Source: Actinomycetota bacterium (GTDB taxonomy: Bacteria > Actinomycetota > Acidimicrobiia > IMCC26256 > JACDBD01). Taken from it: 12,503 nt of DNA. The stretch covers positions 1 to 12,503 of the forward strand of contig JACDBD010000168.1 in NCBI GenBank assembly GCA_013695115.1, in the 5' to 3' direction. Below, piece after piece: positions 7,553 to 12,503 of this stretch. The position numbers and the translations under genes were made by a program. Numbering within the stretch: the stretch's first letter is position 1; each line of letters opens with the position of its first letter. The notes beneath the pieces are model-generated. The model searched no databases. It was not told the DNA's origin and saw only the letters and a program-made list of their open reading frames with translations.

Positions 7553-7586
7553 GAAACGCGCCGCAAGTCGGCGCGTTTCACGCGCC
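7553..7586 (-). terminator. Two overlapping, mutually exclusive hairpins after cysH
   Basis: On the - strand transcript three arms follow the cysH stop by 12 bases: GGCGCGT (7586-7580), GAAACGCGCC (7579-7570) and GGCGCGTTTC (7562-7553). Arm 2 pairs perfectly with arm 3 over 10 bp with a 7-base loop. It can instead pair with arm 1 over 7 bp with a 3-base loop. The 2:3 hairpin ends in TTTC but no longer T-run follows. The likely role is termination or 3' end protection of the sulfur operon transcript. The alternative pairing resembles an attenuator, but no regulatory ligand or leader peptide is evident here. Confidence 0.5.
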
Positions 7587-7598
7587 AGAACAGGGCGA

Positions 7599-8381
7599 TC
7601 AGCCGTGGAGGCCGCACTCGATCTTGTCGGTGCCGGCCCAGCGCCCGGCGCGGGCGTGCTCGTCGTCGCCCACCGGCTGTGTGCACGGCCAGCACCCGAT
7701 CGAGACGTAGCCCTTCTCGCGCAGCGGGTGGACGGGCAGGTTGCGGTCGCGGCCGTAGCCCTCGACGTCGAGGTCGGTCCACGTCGCCAGCGGGTTCACC
7801 TTCACCAGTCCCTTGCCGACGTCGTAGCTGACGATTGGCGCCTTCGCCCGGGTGGGTGCCTCCGACCGGCGCAGTCCGGTCATCCACGCCGACTTTCCCT
7901 CGAGGGCGTGAGCGAGCGGGTCGATCTTGCGCACCCGGCAGCAGCCGTCGGGGTCGGTCTTCCAGCGGTCGTCCGGCTCCACCTCGGGGTGCGTGATCGT
8001 GAGGTTCAGCGAGTACCGCTCGCGCAGGCTCTCGACGTACTCCAGCGTCTCGGGGAAGTGGTACTGGGTGTCGAGGAACACGACCTCGATGTCGAGCGCG
8101 ACGCGGATCGCCATGTCGAGCAGCACGCAGTCCTGGCCCGACATCGCCAGCACGAGTGAGTCGCCGTAGCGCTCCCACGCCCACGCGACCACCGACGACG
8201 CCGGCGCGTTCTCGAACGACTTCGAGACCTCCGCCAACTCGGCGAGGTCCGGCACCTCGTGGGCGCGCGCGGCGACCGGAGCGAGCGGAGGCGAGCGGAG
8301 TTCGCTCGCCAGCGAGCGAGCGCCCGCGGCGGAGGTATCCTCCGTCGCAGCGAGCGAGCGAGACAGGTTGGCCGAGCTCAC
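7599..8381 (-). CDS. cysH: Assimilatory adenylyl-sulfate (APS) reductase
   Basis: This enzyme reduces APS to sulfite and AMP using thioredoxin. The protein has 260 residues. The nucleotide-binding part has LAMSGQDCVLLDM (78-90) and FLDTQYHFPET (102-112). The cysteine pairs CC (147-148) and C-x-x-C in GCWPCTQ (230-233) bind the [4Fe-4S] cluster that marks APS reductases rather than PAPS reductases. TGLRRSEAPTR (168-178) is the substrate loop, and the catalytic Cys256 lies in the C-terminal ECGLHG. The GTG at 8381 overlaps the sulfite reductase stop as GTGA. The frame stays open to 8762, but the added part is arginine-rich shadow of the reductase gene. Residues about 8-42 are a Ser/Ala/Arg-rich low-complexity segment encoded by GAGC repeats, outside the conserved domain. 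No APS kinase gene is nearby, in keeping with direct APS reduction. Confidence 0.95.
   Translation of the reverse strand: MSSANLSRSLAATEDTSAAGARSLASELRSPPLAPVAARAHEVPDLAELAEVSKSFENAPASSVVAWAWERYGDSLVLAMSGQDCVLLDMAIRVALDIEVVFLDTQYHFPETLEYVESLRERYSLNLTITHPEVEPDDRWKTDPDGCCRVRKIDPLAHALEGKSAWMTGLRRSEAPTRAKAPIVSYDVGKGLVKVNPLATWTDLDVEGYGRDRNLPVHPLREKGYVSIGCWPCTQPVGDDEHARAGRWAGTDKIECGLHG
8284..8363. repeat. GAGC-rich repeats and inverted repeats in the cysH 5' end
   Basis: Runs of the tetramer GAGC/GCGA occur at about 8284-8300, 8311-8323 and 8350-8363. A perfect 8-bp inverted repeat (GGCGAGCG at 8290-8297, CGCTCGCC at 8303-8310, loop 5) and a 6-bp one (CGGAGG at 8330-8335, CCTCCG at 8339-8344) sit among them. 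The block is translated in frame as the low-complexity N-terminal segment of CysH. It does not resemble the rest of the window in base pattern. It could be a small repeat element inserted in frame or tetramer slippage. Confidence 0.55.
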
Positions 8382-10162
8382 GTGGCGCACTCGCTGTCGC
8401 CGACGTCGGCGACGTAGGGACCGGTCTCGTCGAAGTCGACGTAGAAGTCGGGGTTTGCCTCGGGCTCGGGGAACTCGTCGAGCTCCTTGAGCAGCGTGCC
8501 GACGCCGGCTGCGCCTCCGGAGCGGTCGAGCCATTGGCCGAACGTCTCGCCGGCCTCGCGCTCTTCCGCGAACTTCCCGACCACCCTCACGACCGCCTCC
8601 GACGCCCGCTTGGCCGGGAGCTTGACCGCTTTCTGGCCGAAGTCGATCTCGGTGTGGCCGACCCGTCCGCCCAGCAGCATCTGGTACCCAGGGGCGGCCC
8701 GACCGTGGGCGCGACGCTCGAGCCCGACGAAGCCGATGTCGGAGATGTGGTGCTGGCCGCACGAGTTGGTGCAGCCCGAGATGTTGACCCGCACCCCGCC
8801 CACCTCGGCGAGGCCCGACATCTCGAGCGCCCGGCCGATGTCGTCGGCGAGGCCCCGCGACTGGGTCACCGCGAGGTTGCAGGTGTCGGCGCCGGGGCAG
8901 GCGACGACGTCGCGGGCGAGCTCGGCCCCGGGCTCGGCCATGTTGATCTCGGCCAGCCGGACGTAGAGCGGGTTGAGCTGCTCCTCGGTGAGGCCGCGCA
9001 GCGCGAAGTTCTGGCGGTTGGTGACGCGCACCTCGAGGTCGAAGTCGCGCTGGATATCGGCGAGGGCGCGGAACTGGTCGCCGGTGATGTCACCGAGCCG
9101 GCAGTACGCGTACGCGCTGACCGTCCCGTTGGCCCGGCCCCGCACGACGTTGGCGTTCTCCCATTTCTCGTACGGGTTGAGGCCGAGGAACTGCACCGGT
9201 GACTCGCCCACTGGGGTGACGGGCCCGGTGCCCATGCCCGCGGGCGCGTCGCCGTGCTCCTGCACCGGCTCGGGAAGCCCACCGGCGTACGACGACGCCG
9301 CCGGCAGGAACTTGCGCTCTTTGAACACGCGCTCGCGCAGCTCGTCGATGCCCATGGTGTCGACCAGCCACTTCATGCGCGCCCGCAGCTTGTTGTCGCG
9401 GTTGCCGTAGTGGTCGAAGACGCGGACGAGGGCCTCGAGGGTGGGCATGAGCTGCTCGCGGGGCGTGAAGTCCTCGAGCGCGAGCGCGGGGTGGGGGTTG
9501 GCGCCCAGGCCGCCGGCGATGAACACCTTGAAGCCGGGTTCGACGGTGCCGTCGGGTCGAGGCTGGTTGACCGCGATCACACCGACGTCGTTGAACATCG
9601 CCTGGCCGCAGTCAGTGACGCAGCCCGAGAAGTTGATCTTGAACTTGCGCGGCAGCCGCTGGGCGTAGGGGTTACGGAGGAAGAAGTCGGTCGTCGCTTG
9701 CGCCCACGGGCTGATGTCGAGCACCTCGAACGGGCACGCGCCCGCGAGGTGACAGCCGGTGACGTTGCGGACGGTGTCGCCGCAGGCCTCCCGGGAGGTC
9801 AGGCCCACCGACGCCAGCAGGCGCACGACCTCGGGCGTCTGCTCGAGCTGCACGAAGTGGACCTGGACGTTCTGGCGGGTGGTGAGGTGGCCCCAGCCGC
9901 GCGAGTACTCGTCGGAGATGTGGCCGAGCATCTCGAGCTGCTCGGGGTCGAGCCGGCCGTAGGGGACCTTGACCCGGACCATCTGGTGGTGGCCGCCCTG
10001 CCGCTGGCCGTAGATGCCCTGGTTCAGCCGGAAGACCCGGAACACGTCCTCCTCGATCTCGCCCGCGAGGTACCGGCGCACGCCGTCCTCGAACTTGTCG
10101 AGCTCGTCGGCGATCTCGGGCTCGAGCGGTCGGGCCTGCAACTCTTTGATGTCGATGGCCAT
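8378..10162 (-). CDS. Siroheme-dependent sulfite/nitrite reductase, ferredoxin type
   Basis: This enzyme catalyses the six-electron reduction of sulfite to sulfide, or of nitrite to ammonia. The operon with sat and cysH argues for sulfite. The protein has 594 residues with the family's two-fold repeat. The first half has QGGHHQMVRVKVPYGRL (55-71), HLTTRQNVQVHFVQ (92-105), GDTVRNVTG (128-136) and Cys137/143/181/185. The second half has VTNRQNFALRG (380-390) and Cys422/428 plus Cys464/468 in ACPGADTC and ISGCTNSCGQ, the siroheme/[4Fe-4S] ligands. Unusually, both halves carry the complete C-x5-C and C-x3-C set. The ATG at 10162 is preferred over the GTG at 10165, because AAGGAG (10175-10170) lies 7 bases before it. 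The usual symbol (sir or nirA) depends on substrate, so none is given. Confidence 0.92.
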   Translation of the reverse strand: MAIDIKELQARPLEPEIADELDKFEDGVRRYLAGEIEEDVFRVFRLNQGIYGQRQGGHHQMVRVKVPYGRLDPEQLEMLGHISDEYSRGWGHLTTRQNVQVHFVQLEQTPEVVRLLASVGLTSREACGDTVRNVTGCHLAGACPFEVLDISPWAQATTDFFLRNPYAQRLPRKFKINFSGCVTDCGQAMFNDVGVIAVNQPRPDGTVEPGFKVFIAGGLGANPHPALALEDFTPREQLMPTLEALVRVFDHYGNRDNKLRARMKWLVDTMGIDELRERVFKERKFLPAASSYAGGLPEPVQEHGDAPAGMGTGPVTPVGESPVQFLGLNPYEKWENANVVRGRANGTVSAYAYCRLGDITGDQFRALADIQRDFDLEVRVTNRQNFALRGLTEEQLNPLYVRLAEINMAEPGAELARDVVACPGADTCNLAVTQSRGLADDIGRALEMSGLAEVGGVRVNISGCTNSCGQHHISDIGFVGLERRAHGRAAPGYQMLLGGRVGHTEIDFGQKAVKLPAKRASEAVVRVVGKFAEEREAGETFGQWLDRSGGAAGVGTLLKELDEFPEPEANPDFYVDFDETGPYVADVGDSECAT

Positions 10163-10227
10163 CACATGGCTCCTTCGCTCGGCGCCGGGATACCCGGCGC
10201 CGACCCTTCGGGAATGCTCATCCGCAC
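10162..10227 (-). CDS. Possible 21-codon reading frame between sat and the sulfite reductase
   Basis: A GTG at 10227 lies 9 bases after GGGAGG (10242-10237), the best Shine-Dalgarno-like sequence in this stretch, which directly follows the sat stop. The frame starts VRM and continues SIPEGSAPGIPAPSEGAM. It ends in a TGA whose last base region overlaps the reductase ATG (TGATG), an arrangement suited to coupling. The peptide is Pro/Gly/Ser-rich and matches nothing I know. Its codons are less G/C-ending than those of real genes here, and the hairpin inside it constrains the sequence, so it may be only a coupling or regulatory frame, or chance. Confidence 0.3.
   Translation of the reverse strand: MRMSIPEGSAPGIPAPSEGAM
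10179..10203 (-). promoter_or_regulatory. Strong intercistronic hairpin before the sulfite reductase
   Basis: TCGGCGCCGGG (10179-10189) and CCCGGCGCCGA (10193-10203) form a perfect 11-bp stem with a 3-base loop. It lies 39 bases downstream of the sat stop, and its 3' foot is only 3 bases from the AAGGAG of the reductase. No T-run follows. It may act as an mRNA processing or stability element, a partial terminator, or a modulator of reductase translation. Structure is seen directly. Function is inferred. Confidence 0.6.
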
Positions 10228-10242
10228 GGTGGCTGTCCTCCC

Positions 10243-11316
10243 TTACCGGGAAGCGTCGATGAGAAGTTGGCCGATCTCGGGCCGGGTGAACTCGACCGGC
10301 GGGAGCTCACCCGCGGCCAGGAGCTCGCGCACCTTGGTGCCCGAGAGGTGGACGTGTTGGTCGGGGTCGTGGGGGCAGGTCTTGCCCGACGCCATCGACC
10401 CGCACGCGGCGCAGTAGAAGGAGTGCTCGAAGAAGACGGGGGTGATGCCGAGCTCCTCAGTGCCGATCTCGCGCAGCAGGTCCTGCGCGGCGTAGGTGCC
10501 GTAGTAGTCACCGACGCCGGCGTGGTCGCGCCCGACGATGAAGTGGGTGGCGCCGTAGTTGCGCCGGCAGATCGCGTGGAAGACCGCCTCGCGCGGGCCG
10601 GCGTAGCGCATCGGAGCGGGGAACAGCCCGAGCAGCGCCCGGTCGGCGGGGTAGTAGTCGTCGAGCAGCGCCTCGTAGCAGCGCAGGCGCACATCCGCGG
10701 GGATGTCGTCGCCCTTGGTCTCGCCCACGAGCGGGTGCACCAGCAGCCCGTCGACCGACTCGAGCGCGACCTTGGTGAGGTACTCGTGCGCGCGGTGGAT
10801 GGGGTTGCGGGTCTGGAATGCCACCACCGTGCGCCAGCCCCGCTCGGCGATGGCGGCGCGCACCGCGGTCGGTGACGCCGGGTGGCGGTCGAAGGGGGCA
10901 GGAAGCGCGAGCGCGGAATGGTCGGCTTCGACGACGACCTTGCCACCGACCCGCCACGGGCCACCGTCGAGCACGACCGCCACGCCGGGGTGGGCGGGAT
11001 CGTCGGTGCCGAACACCGCCTCGACCTCGGCGACCGGGTCGACCTTGTAGACCTCGGGCTCGGCGAGGGTGCCGACGACGTCGCCGTCCGGCGTCAGCAG
11101 CTCGACCTCGTCTTGACCGCGTAGCTCGGCCGCCTCGTGTACGTCGACCGCGGGCGCGATCGGGAACGGCCACAGGTGACCCGACGCCAGGCGCATGCCG
11201 GCGACGACGAACGCGTGGTCGTCCTCGCCGACGAAGCCGTCGAGGGGGTCGTAGGCGCCCCACGCCAGCAGGCGCAGGTCGGAGAGGTCTCGGGCGGTGA
11301 GGCGGATGGCGGGCAT
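10243..11316 (-). CDS. sat: Sulfate adenylyltransferase (ATP sulfurylase), homomeric type
   Basis: Sat activates sulfate with ATP to give APS and pyrophosphate, supplying the APS reductase encoded downstream. The protein has 357 residues. The PUA-like N-terminal domain begins LPAIRL-like (PAIRLTARDLSDLRLLAWGA, 2-21). The catalytic domain has QTRNPIHRAHEYL (168-180), HPLVGETKGDDIP (194-206) and GRDHAGVGDYYG (262-273). A zinc-type site C-x2-C (302, 305) and Cys314 with nearby histidines is followed by HLSGTKVRELLAAG (323-336). The ATG at 11316 is the only plausible start. AAGGAG lies 13 bases upstream, which is far. Homologues usually carry about 20-30 further N-terminal residues, including a PPHGG motif, and no such sequence is readable upstream in this frame. 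It is the single-subunit Sat, so no cysD/cysN is needed. Confidence 0.94.
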   Translation of the reverse strand: MPAIRLTARDLSDLRLLAWGAYDPLDGFVGEDDHAFVVAGMRLASGHLWPFPIAPAVDVHEAAELRGQDEVELLTPDGDVVGTLAEPEVYKVDPVAEVEAVFGTDDPAHPGVAVVLDGGPWRVGGKVVVEADHSALALPAPFDRHPASPTAVRAAIAERGWRTVVAFQTRNPIHRAHEYLTKVALESVDGLLVHPLVGETKGDDIPADVRLRCYEALLDDYYPADRALLGLFPAPMRYAGPREAVFHAICRRNYGATHFIVGRDHAGVGDYYGTYAAQDLLREIGTEELGITPVFFEHSFYCAACGSMASGKTCPHDPDQHVHLSGTKVRELLAAGELPPVEFTRPEIGQLLIDASR

Positions 11317-11365
11317 GACGGCGCGGCGGCTCCTTCGAAGGGGGCGGTGAGGGCGGGCGCGCGGC

Positions 11366-11464
11366 TTAGAGGGCGCGACCCGGCGCGGGGCGACACATCT
11401 CGTCCCGGACCTCGTGGGGGGTCCGGCCCATGGAGATGCTGGCGGCGCCGACTGCGCGGATCAC
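11366..11464 (-). CDS. Candidate leaderless leader peptide of the sulfur operon
   Basis: A 32-codon frame starts at a GTG at 11464 and ends in TAA at 11366, 49 bases before sat. It reads VIRAVGAASISMGRTPHE and then continues to a DEMCRP segment and a short tail. A -10-like TAGTCT (11477-11472) ends 7 bases before the GTG, so transcription may begin at or next to the start codon. Almost all codons end in G or C. It contains one Cys codon (within MCRP) near the 3' end and a 7-bp stem. Small leaderless frames containing Cys codons precede cysteine and sulfur genes in other actinobacteria, where they act in attenuation. That this one does so is an inference. Confidence 0.5.
   Translation of the reverse strand: MIRAVGAASISMGRTPHEVRDEMCRPAPGRAL
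11405..11426 (-). promoter_or_regulatory. Stem-loop inside the leader reading frame
   Basis: CCGGACC (11405-11411) and GGTCCGG (11420-11426) form a perfect 7-bp stem with an 8-base loop within the candidate leader frame, just 5' of its Cys codon on the - strand. A stem here could respond to ribosome progress through the leader. It has no adjoining T-run, so it is not a classical terminator. Confidence 0.4.
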
Positions 11465-11471
11465 GCCTTGA

Positions 11472-11477
11472 AGACTA
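11472..11477 (-). promoter_or_regulatory. -10 element for the sulfur operon
   Basis: TAGTCT (read on the - strand from 11477 to 11472) fits the actinobacterial TAnnnT -10 consensus and is 7 bases from the GTG of the leader frame, the spacing expected for a leaderless mRNA. No clear -35 hexamer is visible at 17-18 bases upstream. Confidence 0.45.
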
Positions 11478-11488
11478 GCGGCTCCGGG

Positions 11489-11514
11489 CCTGAAATACCA
11501 CCAGACAGGTCAGG
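11489..11514. promoter_or_regulatory. Possible operator in the divergent intergenic region
   Basis: CCTGA (11489-11493) and TCAGG (11510-11514) are inverted arms 16 bases apart. They lie in an AT-richer patch (about 11490-11520) that stands out from the GC-rich surroundings, between the two divergent -10 elements. A direct CAGG-T-CAGG also occurs here (11506-11514). A regulator could bind and control both sides. The arms are short, so the call is tentative. Confidence 0.3.
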
Positions 11515-11529
11515 AATTGTCGGCCCCCG

Positions 11530-11535
11530 TAGGCT
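11530..11535 (+). promoter_or_regulatory. -10 element for the alpha/beta hydrolase gene
   Basis: TAGGCT fits TAnnnT and ends 6 bases before the GTG at 11542, again placing the transcription start at or beside the start codon. No ribosome binding site is present between them, which supports a leaderless transcript. Confidence 0.45.
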
Positions 11536-11541
11536 GTTGAC

Positions 11542-12330
11542 GTGCCGACCACGACGGCCGCCGACGGGACCGCGGTCGCCTACGAGGTCGACGGGTCGGG
11601 GCCCTTCGTCCTGCTCGTGCACGGGATCACCGAGGACCACACGACGTGGGACCCGATCGTCGAGCGCCTGCGGGACGAGTTCACCTGCGCTCGCCTCGAT
11701 CTGCGGGGCCACGGCCGCTCGGCACCGGCGGCCGACTACGACTCCTTCAGCACTGTCGGCGACCTCGCGGCCACCGTCGAGGCGGTCGCGGCGCCCGATC
11801 CACCGGTGATCATCGGTCACTCCCTGGGCGGGTTCCTGGCCACCATCTATGCGGTCACCGGGGCGGGGCAGCTTCGAGCAGTCGTGAACGTCGACCAGTC
11901 GCTGCGGCTCTCGGACCTTGCGCAGCTCGTGCGACCGCTCCAGGCGGACCTGCGGGGACCCGCGTTCGCGGACGTGTTCGCGGTCATCCTCGATTCGCTC
12001 GGCGCCGACCGTCTCGACCCCGAGACGCAGGACCGGCTACGCGAGCTCCACAAGCACGCCCGCCAAGACTTCGTTCTGGGCGCCTGGCAGGCCATCTTCG
12101 AGTCGACCGACGAGGAGATCGAGGCACTCGTCGAGTCGATGCTCCCCAACCTTCAGGTTCCGTACCTGGCGCTGCACGGCGCCGATCCCGGGCCGAGCTA
12201 CGCGGCGTGGCTCACGGGCCGGGTCCCGACCGCCACCGTCGAGATCTGGGACGGGCACGGGCACTGGCTGCACCTCGTCGATCCCGATCGTTTCGTCGGC
12301 CGGGTCCGGGATTTCGTGGCCGCGACCTGA
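11542..12330 (+). CDS. Alpha/beta hydrolase fold protein
   Basis: This is a soluble 262-residue hydrolase of the alpha/beta fold. VLLVHGITEDHTTWDPI (23-39) holds the oxyanion-hole HG. RLDLRGHGRSA (51-61) is the strand-4 motif. The nucleophile elbow is GHSLGG with Ser94 (92-97). Asp215 in LALHGADPGP is the likely acid, and His241 in the DGHGHWLHLVDP segment (238-248) the likely base. A helical cap region lies at about 115-200. The exact substrate (ester, lactone, haloalkane or other) cannot be predicted. The GTG at 11542 is chosen because it precedes the first strand directly and is positioned for leaderless expression. It is divergent from the sulfur operon and 2 bases upstream of a membrane protein gene, with which it is probably co-transcribed. 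Confidence 0.88.
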   Translation: MPTTTAADGTAVAYEVDGSGPFVLLVHGITEDHTTWDPIVERLRDEFTCARLDLRGHGRSAPAADYDSFSTVGDLAATVEAVAAPDPPVIIGHSLGGFLATIYAVTGAGQLRAVVNVDQSLRLSDLAQLVRPLQADLRGPAFADVFAVILDSLGADRLDPETQDRLRELHKHARQDFVLGAWQAIFESTDEEIEALVESMLPNLQVPYLALHGADPGPSYAAWLTGRVPTATVEIWDGHGHWLHLVDPDRFVGRVRDFVAAT

Positions 12331-12332
12331 AC

Positions 12333-12503
12333 TTGGGGCCCGGGACGTACGCAATCGGATCACTGGCGATCGTGGCCGTGGTCGCCGTCCTCGGGTGGGG
12401 CGCGTACCGCCTCAGGAGCGCGCTGCTCCCGGCATGGTCGGGGCCGCCGGCGCGTCTCGCCGAGGTCGTGCTGGCGGTGGCGGCGCCGGTCGCGGTGGCC
12501 GAG
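12333..12503 (+). CDS. Membrane protein of unknown function, 5' part
   Basis: A frame open to the end of the window starts at TTG 12333, 2 bases after the hydrolase stop. The 57 visible residues begin with a short head and a hydrophobic helix IGSLAIVAVVAVLGWGAY (about 7-24). A basic stretch YRLR, a loop LLPAWSGPPAR and the start of a second hydrophobic segment VVLAVAAPVAVAE follow. The pattern suggests a polytopic inner membrane protein with its N-terminus at the first helix. It somewhat recalls the N-termini of large actinobacterial membrane proteins such as polysaccharide polymerases or glycosyltransferases, but too little is present to name it. TTG is the only start candidate close after the hydrolase. 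Confidence 0.6.
   Translation, partial: MGPGTYAIGSLAIVAVVAVLGWGAYRLRSALLPAWSGPPARLAEVVLAVAAPVAVAE

Noticed and set aside
6798..8159. 453-codon + strand frame across the methyltransferase-cysH junction
   Set aside because: It spans two - strand genes and their hairpin region, with no protein-like motif.
8382..8762. N-terminal extension of cysH into the sulfite reductase gene
   Set aside because: The extension is arginine-rich shadow sequence. The GTG at 8381 overlapping the reductase stop is the natural start.
9254..10417. 387-codon + strand frame opposite the sulfite reductase
   Set aside because: It is a shadow of the reductase and the sat 3' end, with Val/Glu/Arg-rich composition and no motif.
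11461..11820. 119-codon - strand frame opposite the hydrolase start
   Set aside because: It is a shadow of the alpha/beta hydrolase and has no motif. It ends at the leader-frame GTG only by chance.

Overview
This is a compact, very GC-rich actinobacterial chromosome segment with strong G/C preference at third codon positions and many GTG starts. Three things point to Actinobacteria: the order dxr - rip1/rseP - ispG, which is the order of Mycobacterium tuberculosis Rv2870c-Rv2868c; a MurT/GatD pair; and an assimilatory sulfate pathway built on APS reductase. A deep-branching lineage such as Acidimicrobiia is plausible, but that is an inference. No phage, IS element, CRISPR array, tRNA or rRNA is visible, and no gap between genes exceeds about 130 bases.

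Left block, + strand (1-3896): the 3' end of cdsA (CDP-diacylglycerol synthase), then dxr, a site-2 protease and ispG. cdsA/dxr and dxr/protease overlap by the same four bases (GTGA), and ispG follows the protease after 4 bases. This is one operon for membrane lipid precursors, isoprenoid precursors (MEP pathway) and regulated intramembrane proteolysis.

Middle block, - strand, read from right to left (7525 to 3938): a class I methyltransferase, murT, gatD, a second methyltransferase and perhaps a 27-codon tail reading frame. MurT and GatD amidate D-glutamate in lipid II. The two methyltransferases have unknown substrates. The block converges on ispG at about 3.9-4.0 kb.

Right block, - strand (11464 to 7599): a candidate leader peptide, sat (homomeric sulfate adenylyltransferase), a possible small reading frame with a strong hairpin, a sulfite/nitrite reductase and an APS reductase (cysH). 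Together these take sulfate to APS, sulfite and sulfide. Between cysH and the next block lie two mutually exclusive hairpins. The reductase carries a full set of siroheme/[4Fe-4S] cysteines in both halves. The APS reductase has a repeat-rich N-terminal segment.

Right edge, + strand (11542-12503): an alpha/beta hydrolase transcribed divergently from the sulfur operon, then the start of an unidentified membrane protein that runs off the window. Both sides of the divergent region (11465-11541) have a TAnnnT -10 element 6-7 bases from a GTG, which suggests leaderless transcripts in both directions.

Most of the window is conserved housekeeping metabolism. I see no convincing new multi-gene system. 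The points most worth following are the small reading frames and RNA structures of the sulfur operon and the doubled cofactor motifs of its reductase.
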